NCBI GenBank assembly: GCA_963762885.1
Contig: CAVXNH010000036.1
Coordinates: forward strand, 186,001-250,000
DNA length: 64,000 nucleotides
Direction: 5' to 3'
Origin: JASHVB01 sp963762885
GTDB lineage: Bacteria > Pseudomonadota > Alphaproteobacteria > Acetobacterales > Acetobacteraceae
The first letter of the stretch is position 1. Each line of letters begins with the position of its first letter. Made by a program: the position numbers and the translations under genes. Positions 27,297-35,721 of this stretch are shown in pieces. Under the pieces are notes generated by a model. The model saw nothing but the letters and a program-made list of their open reading frames with translations. It had not been told where the DNA came from and did not search any database.

Positions 27297-28514
27297 TCAC
27301 GCAGCGGCCCGGCGTGCCGGCGCCAGGATGGTGCACAGCGCATCGACCAGCGCCGCCATCATGGCGTCGGTGTGCAGCGGCGTTGGCGTGAAGCGCAGGC
27401 GCTCCTCGCCGCGCGGCACCGTGGGATAGTTGATCGGCGTGGCATACATGCCGAACTCGCGCAGCAGCCGCTGGCTGACTTCCTTGCACAAAGCCGCCTC
27501 ACCTACGTGCAGCGGCACGATGTGGCTGGCCGAAGGAATCCGCGGCAGGCCTGCCGCATCGAAGCGCCGCTTCAACGCATCGGCCCGCTCGAACAGCTTC
27601 ACCCGGCGCGCGTGGTCGGCCTTGACGTGGCGCACGCTGGCCAACGCCGCGGCGGCGGTCATCGGCGGCAGCGAGGTGGTGAAGATGAAGCCGGGCGCCA
27701 CGGAGCGGATGTAGTCCACCACGTCGGCATCGCCGGCGACGTAGCCGCCGTGGCAGCCGAACGCCTTGGCGAGCGTGCCCTCGATGATGTCCACGCGATG
27801 CGCGACTCCGTCGCGTTCGGAAACGCCGCCGCCATTCGGACCGTACATGCCGACCGCGTGCACCTCATCGAGATAGGTCATCGCACCGTAGCGCGCGGCG
27901 AGGTCGCAGATCGCGCCGATCGGGGCGATGTCGGCATCCATCGAATAGACCAACTCGAAGGCGATCAGCTTCGGCGCGCCGACCGGCGCATCGCGCAACT
28001 GTTCCTCCAGATCCGCCATGTCGTTGTGCCGGAAGATCTGGCAAACGCCTTTGGAACCCTTGATGCCCGCGATCATCGAGGCATGGTTCTTCGAGTCGGA
28101 GAACACGATCCACGGATTGTTCGGACCCGCCGGCTGGCTGTTCAGGATGGTGGACAGCGCCGCTTGGTTCGACACGAAGCCGGAGGTAAACAGCAGCGCC
28201 GCTGGCTTGCCGTGCAGCGCGGCCAGTTCGGCTTCCAGCGCATCGTGCGCCGGGCTGGTGCCGCTGATGTTGCGCGTGCCGCCGGCGCCGGCGCCCATCG
28301 CGCGCGCGGCGTCGCAGGCCGCTTGCACCACAACCGGGTGGCCGCCCATGGCGAGATAATCGTTCGACGACCAGACCAGCACCTCGGTGCCGTCGGGGCT
28401 GCGGTAATATGGGAAACGCTCCGCCTGCTTCTGCAAGGGAGTGAATTCGCGGTAGCGGCCCTGGGCGCGGATGTGGTCCAGCGACCGGCGGCAATAGGCG
28501 TGGAAAGCAACCAT
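27297..28514 (-). CDS. hemA: 5-aminolevulinate synthase
   Basis: 405 residues. PLP enzyme condensing glycine and succinyl-CoA (C4/Shemin pathway of alphaproteobacteria). Motifs: WSSNDYLAMGGHP, GAGAGGTRNISGTSPAHDAL, LDEVHAVGMYG and the PLP lysine in GTLAKAFGCHGGYVAG. It ends LAPARRAAA at 27297. An FNR-type box lies 106 bases upstream, and a MocR regulator diverges. Haem supply thus sits directly upstream of the cytochrome c assembly genes in the same direction. Confidence 0.96.
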   Translation of the reverse strand: MVAFHAYCRRSLDHIRAQGRYREFTPLQKQAERFPYYRSPDGTEVLVWSSNDYLAMGGHPVVVQAACDAARAMGAGAGGTRNISGTSPAHDALEAELAALHGKPAALLFTSGFVSNQAALSTILNSQPAGPNNPWIVFSDSKNHASMIAGIKGSKGVCQIFRHNDMADLEEQLRDAPVGAPKLIAFELVYSMDADIAPIGAICDLAARYGAMTYLDEVHAVGMYGPNGGGVSERDGVAHRVDIIEGTLAKAFGCHGGYVAGDADVVDYIRSVAPGFIFTTSLPPMTAAAALASVRHVKADHARRVKLFERADALKRRFDAAGLPRIPSASHIVPLHVGEAALCKEVSQRLLREFGMYATPINYPTVPRGEERLRFTPTPLHTDAMMAALVDALCTILAPARRAAA

Positions 28515-28619
28515 GCTCAGGACACCTCTACCCGTGGGGCCAGCCTGTCCAGCCCGTTTCCAACACGCGCCTCGTAGCCGGGCGGTGGCCGTGTATGTCG
28601 GTAATGAGATGGATGCTCA

Positions 28620-28633
28620 TTGACCTGGATCAA
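28620..28633. promoter_or_regulatory. FNR/FixK-type box in the hemA-mocR intergenic region
   Basis: TTGACCTGGATCAA matches the TTGAT-N4-ATCAA consensus in 9 of 10 fixed positions. It lies 106 bases upstream of the hemA start and 158 upstream of the divergent regulator. Control of hemA by FNR-type oxygen regulators is known in other alphaproteobacteria; here it is inferred. Confidence 0.65.
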
Positions 28634-28790
28634 CGCGTTGAACTTACAAACCGTTCATCTTCGACAAGTATCTTAGCCGGCAAGCACGTCGGGCAAAAGT
28701 GCCCCACGTGCCCAGCCGGGGAGGCAACCTATCGATGGCGCATTATCCAGCGGCCCGACCTACCGGCACCGACCGCCCGGGACGCAGCCA

Positions 28791-30299
28791 TTGCTGATCC
28801 CACTGAAGCTGGTCCGCGATCAGCCGCTGCAACAGCAACTGTACGATCAGTTGCAGGCGCTGATTACGTCGGCGCGGCTGCAACCCGGTGCGCGCATGCC
28901 GTCCACCCGGATGATGGCCGAGCAATTCTCGATCTCGCGCATCACCGTTTTGCTCACGTATGAACGCCTGATCGCCGAGGGCTATCTACAGACGATGCCG
29001 GCGAAGGGCACCTTCGTGGCGCGGGCGCCGAACGGTTGCCGCGGATCGCACGGCGGCATTCTGCCGGACATGGGCGGTAAGCCGGGTTTCGTCCGGCTGC
29101 CGGCGCAGGCCGCGCCGCAAGCCAGGTGGGACCACGATAGGGCGGCTGCCGCGCAGACGGCAGAATATCCCACGCGGCCGGCGGCCAACTGCCACGGGAC
29201 AAGTGTCGTCTCGCTGCCGGATCAGCGGGTCGGACGGCCCGATCCGGCGCTGTTCCCGATCGCCCGGTGGCGAGCGTTGCTACGCGGCGCACTGGATCGA
29301 TTCGGCGCCGGTTTGCCGTCGGAACACCCCGCGGGCAGTCCGGTGCTGCGCAGCGCCATCGCCGGATGGTTGTCCACCTCGCGCGGACTGGCCGTGGCGC
29401 CGGACCAGGTGATCCTGGTGAACGGCCGGCAACAGGCGCTGCACATCGCGGCTCACCTGCTGGTGCATGCGGGAGACCGGGTGGTTCTGGAAGACCCTGG
29501 CGACTCGCTGGCAGCCTGCACCTACGCTGACGCGGACGCCGTATTGGTGCGGGTGCCCGTCGACGTTGGCGGAATTTGCACGGACCTGCTGCCCAACGGC
29601 AAGGCGGCGCTGGTGCATGTAACGCCCGAACATCAACGTCCGCTCGGCGTGCTGCTGGCGCCGGAGCGGCGAAACGCGTTGCTGGACTGGGCGGCACGGG
29701 CCGGTGCGATGGTGCTGGAGGAGGATTGCGACGGCGAGTTCCGCTATGGCGGGATGGAGGCGCCGCCGCTGATGAGTCTCGACCAGACGGAGCGGGTGAT
29801 CCATGTCGGCTGCTTCTCGAGCGCGTTAGGGCCGTGGCTGACGCTGGGCTACATGGTGGTGCCACGGCCGCTGATCATTCCCGCGCTGGCGGTGCGGCGC
29901 CTGGTGGACGGCGGCACAAGCTGGCTGGAACACATGGCCCTGGCGGAGTTCCTGGAATCCGGCGGCTACGCCCGGCACGTCCATCGGCTGCGCAAGGCGT
30001 ACCTGGCGCGGCGCGAGGCATTGACCGGGGCGCTGAGGCAGCATTTCGGTGCGACGACGGCGTTATGGGGCGGCGGCGCGGGGCTGCACCTGGCCTGGCA
30101 CCTGCCGCCGGCACTCGGTCCGGCGGCGGTGCTCGCGGACCTGGCGCGGCACTGCGGGCTGGATGCCGCAGCGGTGGCTCACGCGGCGACCCAGGCGGTA
30201 TTGCTCGGGTTTGGTTCGGTGTCGGAGCAGCAGATCGTGATGGGGGTCGAGCGGCTGGCGACGCTGCACCACGCAAGCGAGACGCTGATCGCGGAGTAG
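28791..30299 (+). CDS. MocR-family regulator (GntR HTH fused to aminotransferase-like domain)
   Basis: 502 residues. N-terminal GntR winged helix (QLYDQLQALITSARLQPGAR, MPSTRMMAEQFSISRITVLL), linker, then a fold-type I aminotransferase domain (GSPVLRSAIAGWLSTSRGLA, DQVILVNGRQQALHIAAHLL, LEEDCDGEFRYGG). MocR proteins bind PLP-linked effectors and control vitamin B6, GABA, taurine or related genes. The usual PLP lysine region reads IHVGCFSSALGPWLTLGYMV, with Ser/Ala where SKxLxP is typical, so the lysine may be absent. It diverges from hemA. The TTG start at 28791 is uncertain. Confidence 0.85.
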   Translation: MLIPLKLVRDQPLQQQLYDQLQALITSARLQPGARMPSTRMMAEQFSISRITVLLTYERLIAEGYLQTMPAKGTFVARAPNGCRGSHGGILPDMGGKPGFVRLPAQAAPQARWDHDRAAAAQTAEYPTRPAANCHGTSVVSLPDQRVGRPDPALFPIARWRALLRGALDRFGAGLPSEHPAGSPVLRSAIAGWLSTSRGLAVAPDQVILVNGRQQALHIAAHLLVHAGDRVVLEDPGDSLAACTYADADAVLVRVPVDVGGICTDLLPNGKAALVHVTPEHQRPLGVLLAPERRNALLDWAARAGAMVLEEDCDGEFRYGGMEAPPLMSLDQTERVIHVGCFSSALGPWLTLGYMVVPRPLIIPALAVRRLVDGGTSWLEHMALAEFLESGGYARHVHRLRKAYLARREALTGALRQHFGATTALWGGGAGLHLAWHLPPALGPAAVLADLARHCGLDAAAVAHAATQAVLLGFGSVSEQQIVMGVERLATLHHASETLIAE

Positions 30300-30303
30300 A
30301 GCG

Positions 30304-30406
30304 CCCCCCGTCATGGCCGGCCTTGTGCCGGCCATCCACGCCTTGCCTTCGTGCACGTGACAAAAGGCGTGGATGGCCGGCACAGGGCCGGCCATGACGG
30401 GGGGGC
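30304..30406. repeat. Palindrome between mocR and the ferritin-like gene
   Basis: CCCCCCGTCATGGCCGGCC mirrors GGCCGGCCATGACGGGGGG, with internal CCATCCACGCCTT / AAGGCGTGGATGG. Nearly identical inside to the copy at 7156-7277. It lies between convergent genes and is a likely bidirectional terminator. Confidence 0.8.
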
Positions 30407-30453
30407 GGTCAAGGGGAGGGGGAGGAATTTGCTTCGTGCTGGTCTGTTTCTTG

Positions 30454-31275
30454 TCAGCAGCGAATCCGCCGCATGAACTGCCGCCGCCGCCAGCGCAGTA
30501 ACCCCCACGCCAGCTTTGTTGCGACGGAGGACAGCCGGCCGCGCGGGGTGATTCCGACCACCTTCAGCACCATTCCCATCCCGCGCTCGATATGGCGAAA
30601 GCGATAGAACTGCATCGCTCGGCCCAGATACGCGGCGGTGCAGTCGGCACGGCGGAATTGATGCGATTCCGGCTGGTTGCCACAGTGCCAGGCGAAGGCG
30701 AGTTCGTCGTCCTCGCTCTCGAAGATGCGGCCCAGCGCGATGCGGAGCCGGCGCAGCGAACCGACTTTCTCACGTGCCAGGTAGCGCCGCATGTGATCGT
30801 AGAACAGCTTGTAATGGCGGAATTCGTCAGCGGCGATGTGCTTGCAAAGCTGCCGTAACACCGGCTCGGCGGTGGCCTCCGCGAGCGCGCTGTAATAGCT
30901 CGACGTGCCAATCTCCACCATGCAACGCGCAATCAATTCGCCACTGCGCGAGCCTCGCACGGAACCGGTGGCGTCCAACGGCAGCTTGTAGCCGGCCCGA
31001 TAGCGGTCGAACGCCACACTGAAATCCCAGGACGGATCGGCCAGCGTCGCCCAACGGCCCAGCGCGTCCCCGTGCTGGACCTCCTCCATCGCCCAGGTGT
31101 CCGAGGCTTGCCGGAAGTCCGCGTCGTCCGCGAACACCCCGTGCAGGTAGATGGCGTAATCGGCGCCATTGCGTTCCACCATGGCGGCCGCCTTGACGAG
31201 CGGAATCAGGTTGGGATCGAGCTTGCCGGCGTCGAACCGGTCCCAGCAAACGTCGTCGATCCGCCAGTGCTTCAT
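30454..31275 (-). CDS. Ferritin-like/acyl-ACP-desaturase-like diiron protein
   Basis: 273 residues, mostly helical. Two EExxH/DExxH iron motifs are visible: TWAMEEVQHGDALGRW (about residues 60-75) and KHIAADEFRHYKLFYDHMRR (about 145-164), the spacing of a four-helix ferritin-like bundle. EEVQHGD resembles the EENRHG of stearoyl-ACP desaturases. The likely role is O2/diiron chemistry, but the substrate is unknown. ATG 31275 opens MKHWRIDDVCWDRFDAGKLD. It borders the 31382-33893 mobile structure. Confidence 0.7.
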   Translation of the reverse strand: MKHWRIDDVCWDRFDAGKLDPNLIPLVKAAAMVERNGADYAIYLHGVFADDADFRQASDTWAMEEVQHGDALGRWATLADPSWDFSVAFDRYRAGYKLPLDATGSVRGSRSGELIARCMVEIGTSSYYSALAEATAEPVLRQLCKHIAADEFRHYKLFYDHMRRYLAREKVGSLRRLRIALGRIFESEDDELAFAWHCGNQPESHQFRRADCTAAYLGRAMQFYRFRHIERGMGMVLKVVGITPRGRLSSVATKLAWGLLRWRRRQFMRRIRC

Positions 31276-31582
31276 CGCCGTTTTTGCGCTCCTCTCCCGG
31301 GTTGCACCCTGTGGTCAGGCAAGGAGGCTGGGCGTCTAAACCCCTGATCGACCCTATGGCAATACGGGACACATCCCACGCCAGGGCGATCGCATCCGGG
31401 CGATCCCATCACGTCAGAATATCCTGGGTCATCGCGGGGGATTGGAGCGTGGTGCAACAAAGTAAGTATTTCAACCTAGCGCAGCCATCCGGCCGCAACC
31501 AAACAAGAGCACGGCGTTCCACCTCAGAGCTGGCTAGACTGGGTCCTGCGAGAGCTACCAGAACAGTCAGGAGGGGAACGCC

Positions 31583-33152
31583 GTGGAAGCATTTGTAAGC
31601 AAGCACGCGGGTGATGTCATTGGCGTGCTGTCAGGTTTTGACCGGCTGGTGTTCCGCGGCACGCTGCGGATGTTGGCGCACCACCTGGGGATGCAACGGT
31701 ATCTCTGGGCGATGCAGGTGCTGCTGAAGGACTTCGCCAGCCACGCTGAGGCCGTGACAGAGCAGCTGCGCAAGGCATCGGAGGCGCAAGCCCGCAGCAC
31801 CAGCCGGCCGATCGTCTTCCTGCCGTCAAGCGCCACCAGCAAGGAAGACCAAGCCCGGGCGATTGCCCGGCGGGACGGCATCGAGCAAGGCCTGATCTGC
31901 ATCCTCACGGCCACTGAACCGTGCCTGTCGTACGACATCATACGCGACCGCGCGTCCAAACACCTGCAACTGCGGCCGCGCCACCGCAGGTGCCTGCACC
32001 TCTACCACTACCAGATCCATCCGATCTTCGGCTTCATGCATGCACGCATCCAGACCTGGTTTCCCTTTGCCATCCAGATCTGCCTGAACGGCCGGGAGTG
32101 GCTGGCGCGTGCGATGGACGCGGCCGGCCTGGGCTATGTGCGGCGGGACAACTGTTTCACCAGGCTGGTGGATCCCGTCGCGGCACAGCGGTTGATGGAC
32201 CGGCAGGTGCAGGCTGCCTGGCCCGACCTGCTGAACGGGATCGCACGCAGCCTGAACCCCCAGCATGAGGCGATGTTCCAGGCTTTTCCGGTGCACTACT
32301 ACTGGTCCACCTATCAGAGCGAATGGGCCACCGACATCCTGTTCCGCAACAGCGCCAGCCTGGCGCGGCTGTACCCCACGCTGGTGCAGCACGGCCTGAC
32401 CAGCTTCCTCAGCCCGGACGTGATGCGTTTCCTCGGACGCGCCATTCCACCCAGCGGCAAGCTGCCGCCGCACCTGAACGCCGAAGTGGTCAGCGACCTG
32501 AAGCGGCGGCACGAGGGGGTGCGGATCAAGCACCGGCTGGGAGAGAACTCAATCAAGATGTACGACAAGCAAGGCAGCGTGCTGCGGGTGGAAACCACGA
32601 TCAACGATGCGGCAGGCTTCAAGTCATTCCGTACACCTGAGGGCAAGCCGGAGGCACCGCAGGGTTGGCATGGCATGCGCAAGGGGATTGCCGATCTGCA
32701 CCGGCGCACGGAAGTCTCGCAGGCTGCCAACGATCGGTATCTCCAGGCGCTGGCCTCGGTCGAGAACACCACCTCGCTCGGCGAACTGACCGCCCGGCTG
32801 TGCCGGCCGACAAAGCGCAATGGCCGCCGAGGTACGCCCGCTGAACCCGCACGCGCCGGCCGACGCTGCGCTGATCGAGGCACTCGGCCGGGGCGAGTTC
32901 AGCATCAACGGCTTCCGTAACCGTGACGTGCGGCAGTTGCTATTCACCCGTCCGTCGGTGTCAAAGCCCGAGCAACGCCGCCAGGCCGCGGCGATCTCCC
33001 GCAAGCTGGCATTGCTGCGGGCGCATCACCTGATCCGCAAGGTCCCGCATACCCACCGCTATCTTCTCACCGATGCCGGCCGCATTGCGGTTACCGCGCT
33101 GATCACCGCACGACGGGCCAGCACGCAGGAACTGACGAAACTGGCAGCGTGA
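31583..33152 (+). CDS. Uncharacterised mobile-type protein (~520 aa) with C-terminal winged-helix-like domain, one frameshift
   Basis: Starts MEAFVSKHAGDVIGVLSGFD and LVFRGTLRMLAHH. The middle has HLYHYQIHPIFGFMHARIQT and QICLNGREWLARAMDAAGLG. Residues about 326-340 read MYDKQGSVLRVETT, like the YxK...R-E core of some replication initiators. The tail (MAAEVRPLNPHAP..., ISRKLALLRAHHLIRKVPHT, HRYLLTDAGRIAVTALI) is a MarR-like winged helix. A single extra G near 32830 shifts the frame between the parts. GAGGGG precedes the GTG/ATG region. I know this family only as a recurrent hypothetical protein; no DDE, HUH or recombinase triad is certain. Confidence 0.65.
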
Positions 33153-33245
33153 ATAGAATCTTCGCAATCCGCGGGGATTTTTAAGGTTAGCAGTGCAGCG
33201 TGAATAGAATCTTCGCAATCCGCGGGGATTTTTAAGGTTAGCAGT
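33144..33245. repeat. 51-bp perfect tandem repeat (two units) covering the ORF stop
   Basis: The unit begins GCAGCGTGAATAGAATCTTC and ends TTTTAAGGTTAGCAGT. Copies run 33144-33194 and 33195-33245 and look identical. The stop codon of the preceding gene (TGA in GCAGCGTGA) lies inside the first unit. Two units only, so not a CRISPR array. It marks the 3' end of the inserted segment. Confidence 0.85.
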
Positions 33246-33387
33246 CCAGATTTCACCGAGAAGAAGCTTAAGCCACAGAGTCACACAGCGCAGCCGTCGG
33301 CTGCAACCAATGATGTCGCGCATAGCCGACCGTCATCGCAGCTACGCTTGTGGCGCACTGTGCCTCGCTCCGCCGCAATCGTGCGTC

Positions 33388-33592
33388 GCGCGCCAAAGCA
33401 AGCAAGACTCAACGCAAATTAACGCAAATAAGCCCAGATAAACGCGAATACACCCGAGTTTGTCACGATCGTGCACGGTAGACATCGCGCGACTGTTCGC
33501 GCCGAGCCACGGCGCCGCGGCGCCCCCAGTTACATTCGCGTTCATCTGCGTCTATTTGCGTTCATTTGCGTTGCAGTCTTGCTTGCTTTGGC
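33388..33592. repeat. Inverted repeat nested in structure B
   Basis: The left arm CCAAAGCAAGCAAGACTCAA with ACGCAAATAAG is mirrored by CTATTTGCG and TTGCAGTCTTGCTTGCTTTG on the right. The region between is noncoding. Same theme as the other purine-rich hairpins of the window. Confidence 0.65.
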
Positions 33593-33777
33593 GCTAGCCG
33601 CTCTGGCCGCCATGTGAATTCTGGAAATCACCGCAACACGCGAGAATTTGCCAGGTCAGTAGCACAGAGAAGAATCCGCGTAACATGGGAAATATTTTGC
33701 GCACATTCTCAGAATTATTTAATATTCTCTGTGAAACTCTGTGGCTTAAGCTTCTTCTCGGTGAAATCTGTGTTGAA

Positions 33778-33812
<35 letters not shown>

Positions 33813-33912
33813 ATTTTTTTGCTACCCGGCTCCGGCCGGACGAGCAACGCATCATCAGGCCAGCGCCTGCGCAGTTCAAATGTGATTGCCCTGTCCCCCC
33901 AGGCGCCGCTGT

Positions 33913-34891
33913 CTACCGCAACCAGAACGGCCGCGCCGGTGGTGCGGCAACGTCTTCCACCGCCCGCCCAAGCTCCTCGACCGAGGCGCGGAACGTGCGA
34001 TACAGGCCGTGCGCCGCATCGACCTCGATCGCCGCGAAACTTACCTCGCTCCCCGGGCGGCTTTGCGCGAAGCGCGGCAGGTCGGCGGTGACGATCGTCG
34101 CCAGCTTGGGAAACCCGCCGATCGTCTGGCAGTCCATCAGCAACACAACCGGCTGACCGCCGCCGGGCACCTGGATGCAGCCGGGCACCAAACCGTCCGA
34201 CACCACGTTGAAGCCCTTCGCATGGACGATCGGCGGGCCCTCCAGCCAGCTTCCCATCCGGTCGCCCCGATGGCTGACGCGCCAAGGCGTCGCCAGGAAC
34301 GCCGCGACCGTCTCCGGCGCGAAGAAGTCGTCCTGCGGGCCGAGCACGACTTGCATCGGCCCGGCCTCCCGGGACGGCGCGGCGATGCGGCGCTCCGGTC
34401 CGTCCGGTGCCCGGACGGCGTGCAAGGGCAGGAGATCGCCCTCGGCCAACCGGCGTCCGCCGAACCCGCCGAGGCCGGAGCGCAAATGGGTCGCGCAACT
34501 GCCAAGCTGCACGGCGACGTCGAAGCCCTGCGCCACGGCGAGATAGCCCCACACGGCGTCGGGCGATGCGCCGAGTTCTCAGCACCTGGCCGCGCCGTAG
34601 CGTGTGGCTCTGCCAGGGCGCCAGCGTGACGCCGTCAGCCGACACGGCAAACGCGCCCCCGGTCACCGCGATGCGGCAGGTCTCCGCCGCAACCTCCCAC
34701 ACGCCGCCGAACTGGGCGAACTCCAGCGCGGCGGTGTCGGGGGGATTGCCGACCAGCACATTGGCCGCGGACAGCGACGGCTGGTCCATCGCGCCGGACA
34801 CCGAGACCCCGAAGCGCCGCCAGCCGCGCCGCCCGGTATCCTGGATCGTGACGTGAGGCCCGGGCGCGACGGCGCGCAGGGCCGGGGTCAT
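33913..34891 (-). CDS. pxpC: 5-oxoprolinase subunit C / biotin-dependent carboxyltransferase family, frameshifted
   Basis: The N-terminal half reads ALRAVAPGPHVTIQDTGRRG, FGVSVSGAMDQPSLSAANVL and NPPDTAALEFAQFGG, the KipA/PxpC signature. After a shift near 34570 it resumes WGYLAVAQGFDVAVQLGSCA, TWRVSHRGDRMG-type region, PVVLLMDCQTIGGFPKLATI and ends PARPFWLR at 33913. With PxpA and PxpB it hydrolyses 5-oxoproline to glutamate using ATP. ATG 34891 overlaps the pxpB stop. The 3' end lies 20 bases from mobile structure B. Confidence 0.85.
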
Positions 34892-35721
34892 GGCGGGACC
34901 CGTACGAGCGGCTGCAAGGCCTTAGCGTCCAGACCGGCAAGGCGATTGAACTCGGCGGCGTCGATGCGGCGGAAGCGCAGGCGGTCTCCGGCACGGAACT
35001 GGAACGGGTCCTGGCGTGCCAGGTCGAACAGCCGCAGCGGTGTCTGGCCCAGCACATACCAGGCACTGGGCACCGGCATGGGCACGATATTGGCCTGGAT
35101 GCCGCCGATCATGACCGCGCCGGCGGGGACCTGCGGGCGGGGGTGCTCGCGGCGCGAGATGTGCAGCGCGGGCGGCAGCGGACCCAGATACGGCAGGCCG
35201 GGCGCAAACCCGACCATGTAAACCTGATACTCCGCCCCGCTATGAACCGCGATCACCTGCTCTTCCGTCAGCCCAAGCTGCCGCGCGGCGTCCGCCAGAT
35301 CGAGGCCGTAGGGCGGGTCGTACACCACCGGCACGCTCCACACGACCGCTTCGGCCCGCGGCACCGGGACGGCCTGCCCCAGCAGCCGCCGTAGCTCGGC
35401 AACCAACCGGTGGAAGGAGGTTTCCAGCGGGTCGTAGCAGACCAGCAGGGAGCGATAGCTCGGCGCGGTTTCCGTGATGCCGTCGAGTTCCGCGGCCGCC
35501 AGCGCGATTTCCAGCGCGACCACCCGGGCGTTCAGCTCGGGAGAGACCGTGTCGCCGAACTCGACGGTCAGCGCGCTGTCGCCGAGCGGGAGGAAGCGCG
35601 GGTAGCGGGGCTGATTGACCGGGCCCACTTCGGCGGTAACGCCGGCCCCCAGGCGAATGACGCGGGGGCCGTGGCGCGCGGCGCATCGGGCAAGGGTGCG
35701 TGCCGACCCGATCAGTCTCAC
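34888..35721 (-). CDS. pxpB: 5-oxoprolinase subunit B (KipI-like)
   Basis: Core sequence FLPLGDSALTVEFGDTVSPE, SLLVCYDPLETSFHRLVAEL, YMVGFAPGLPYLGPLPP and RPQVPAGAVMIGGIQANIVP is typical of KipI/PxpB. A GTG at 35721 overlaps the MFS stop (GTGA) and adds about 31 residues. GTG 35628 (VGPVNQPRYPRFLPLGD) gives a family-length protein. The longer form is listed because of the overlap, without conviction. It couples to pxpC. pxpA is not in the window. Confidence 0.85.
   Translation of the reverse strand: MRLIGSARTLARCAARHGPRVIRLGAGVTAEVGPVNQPRYPRFLPLGDSALTVEFGDTVSPELNARVVALEIALAAAELDGITETAPSYRSLLVCYDPLETSFHRLVAELRRLLGQAVPVPRAEAVVWSVPVVYDPPYGLDLADAARQLGLTEEQVIAVHSGAEYQVYMVGFAPGLPYLGPLPPALHISRREHPRPQVPAGAVMIGGIQANIVPMPVPSAWYVLGQTPLRLFDLARQDPFQFRAGDRLRFRRIDAAEFNRLAGLDAKALQPLVRVPP

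Noticed and set aside
33144..33245. Possible CRISPR array
   Set aside because: Two contiguous 51-bp units without spacers, no cas genes.
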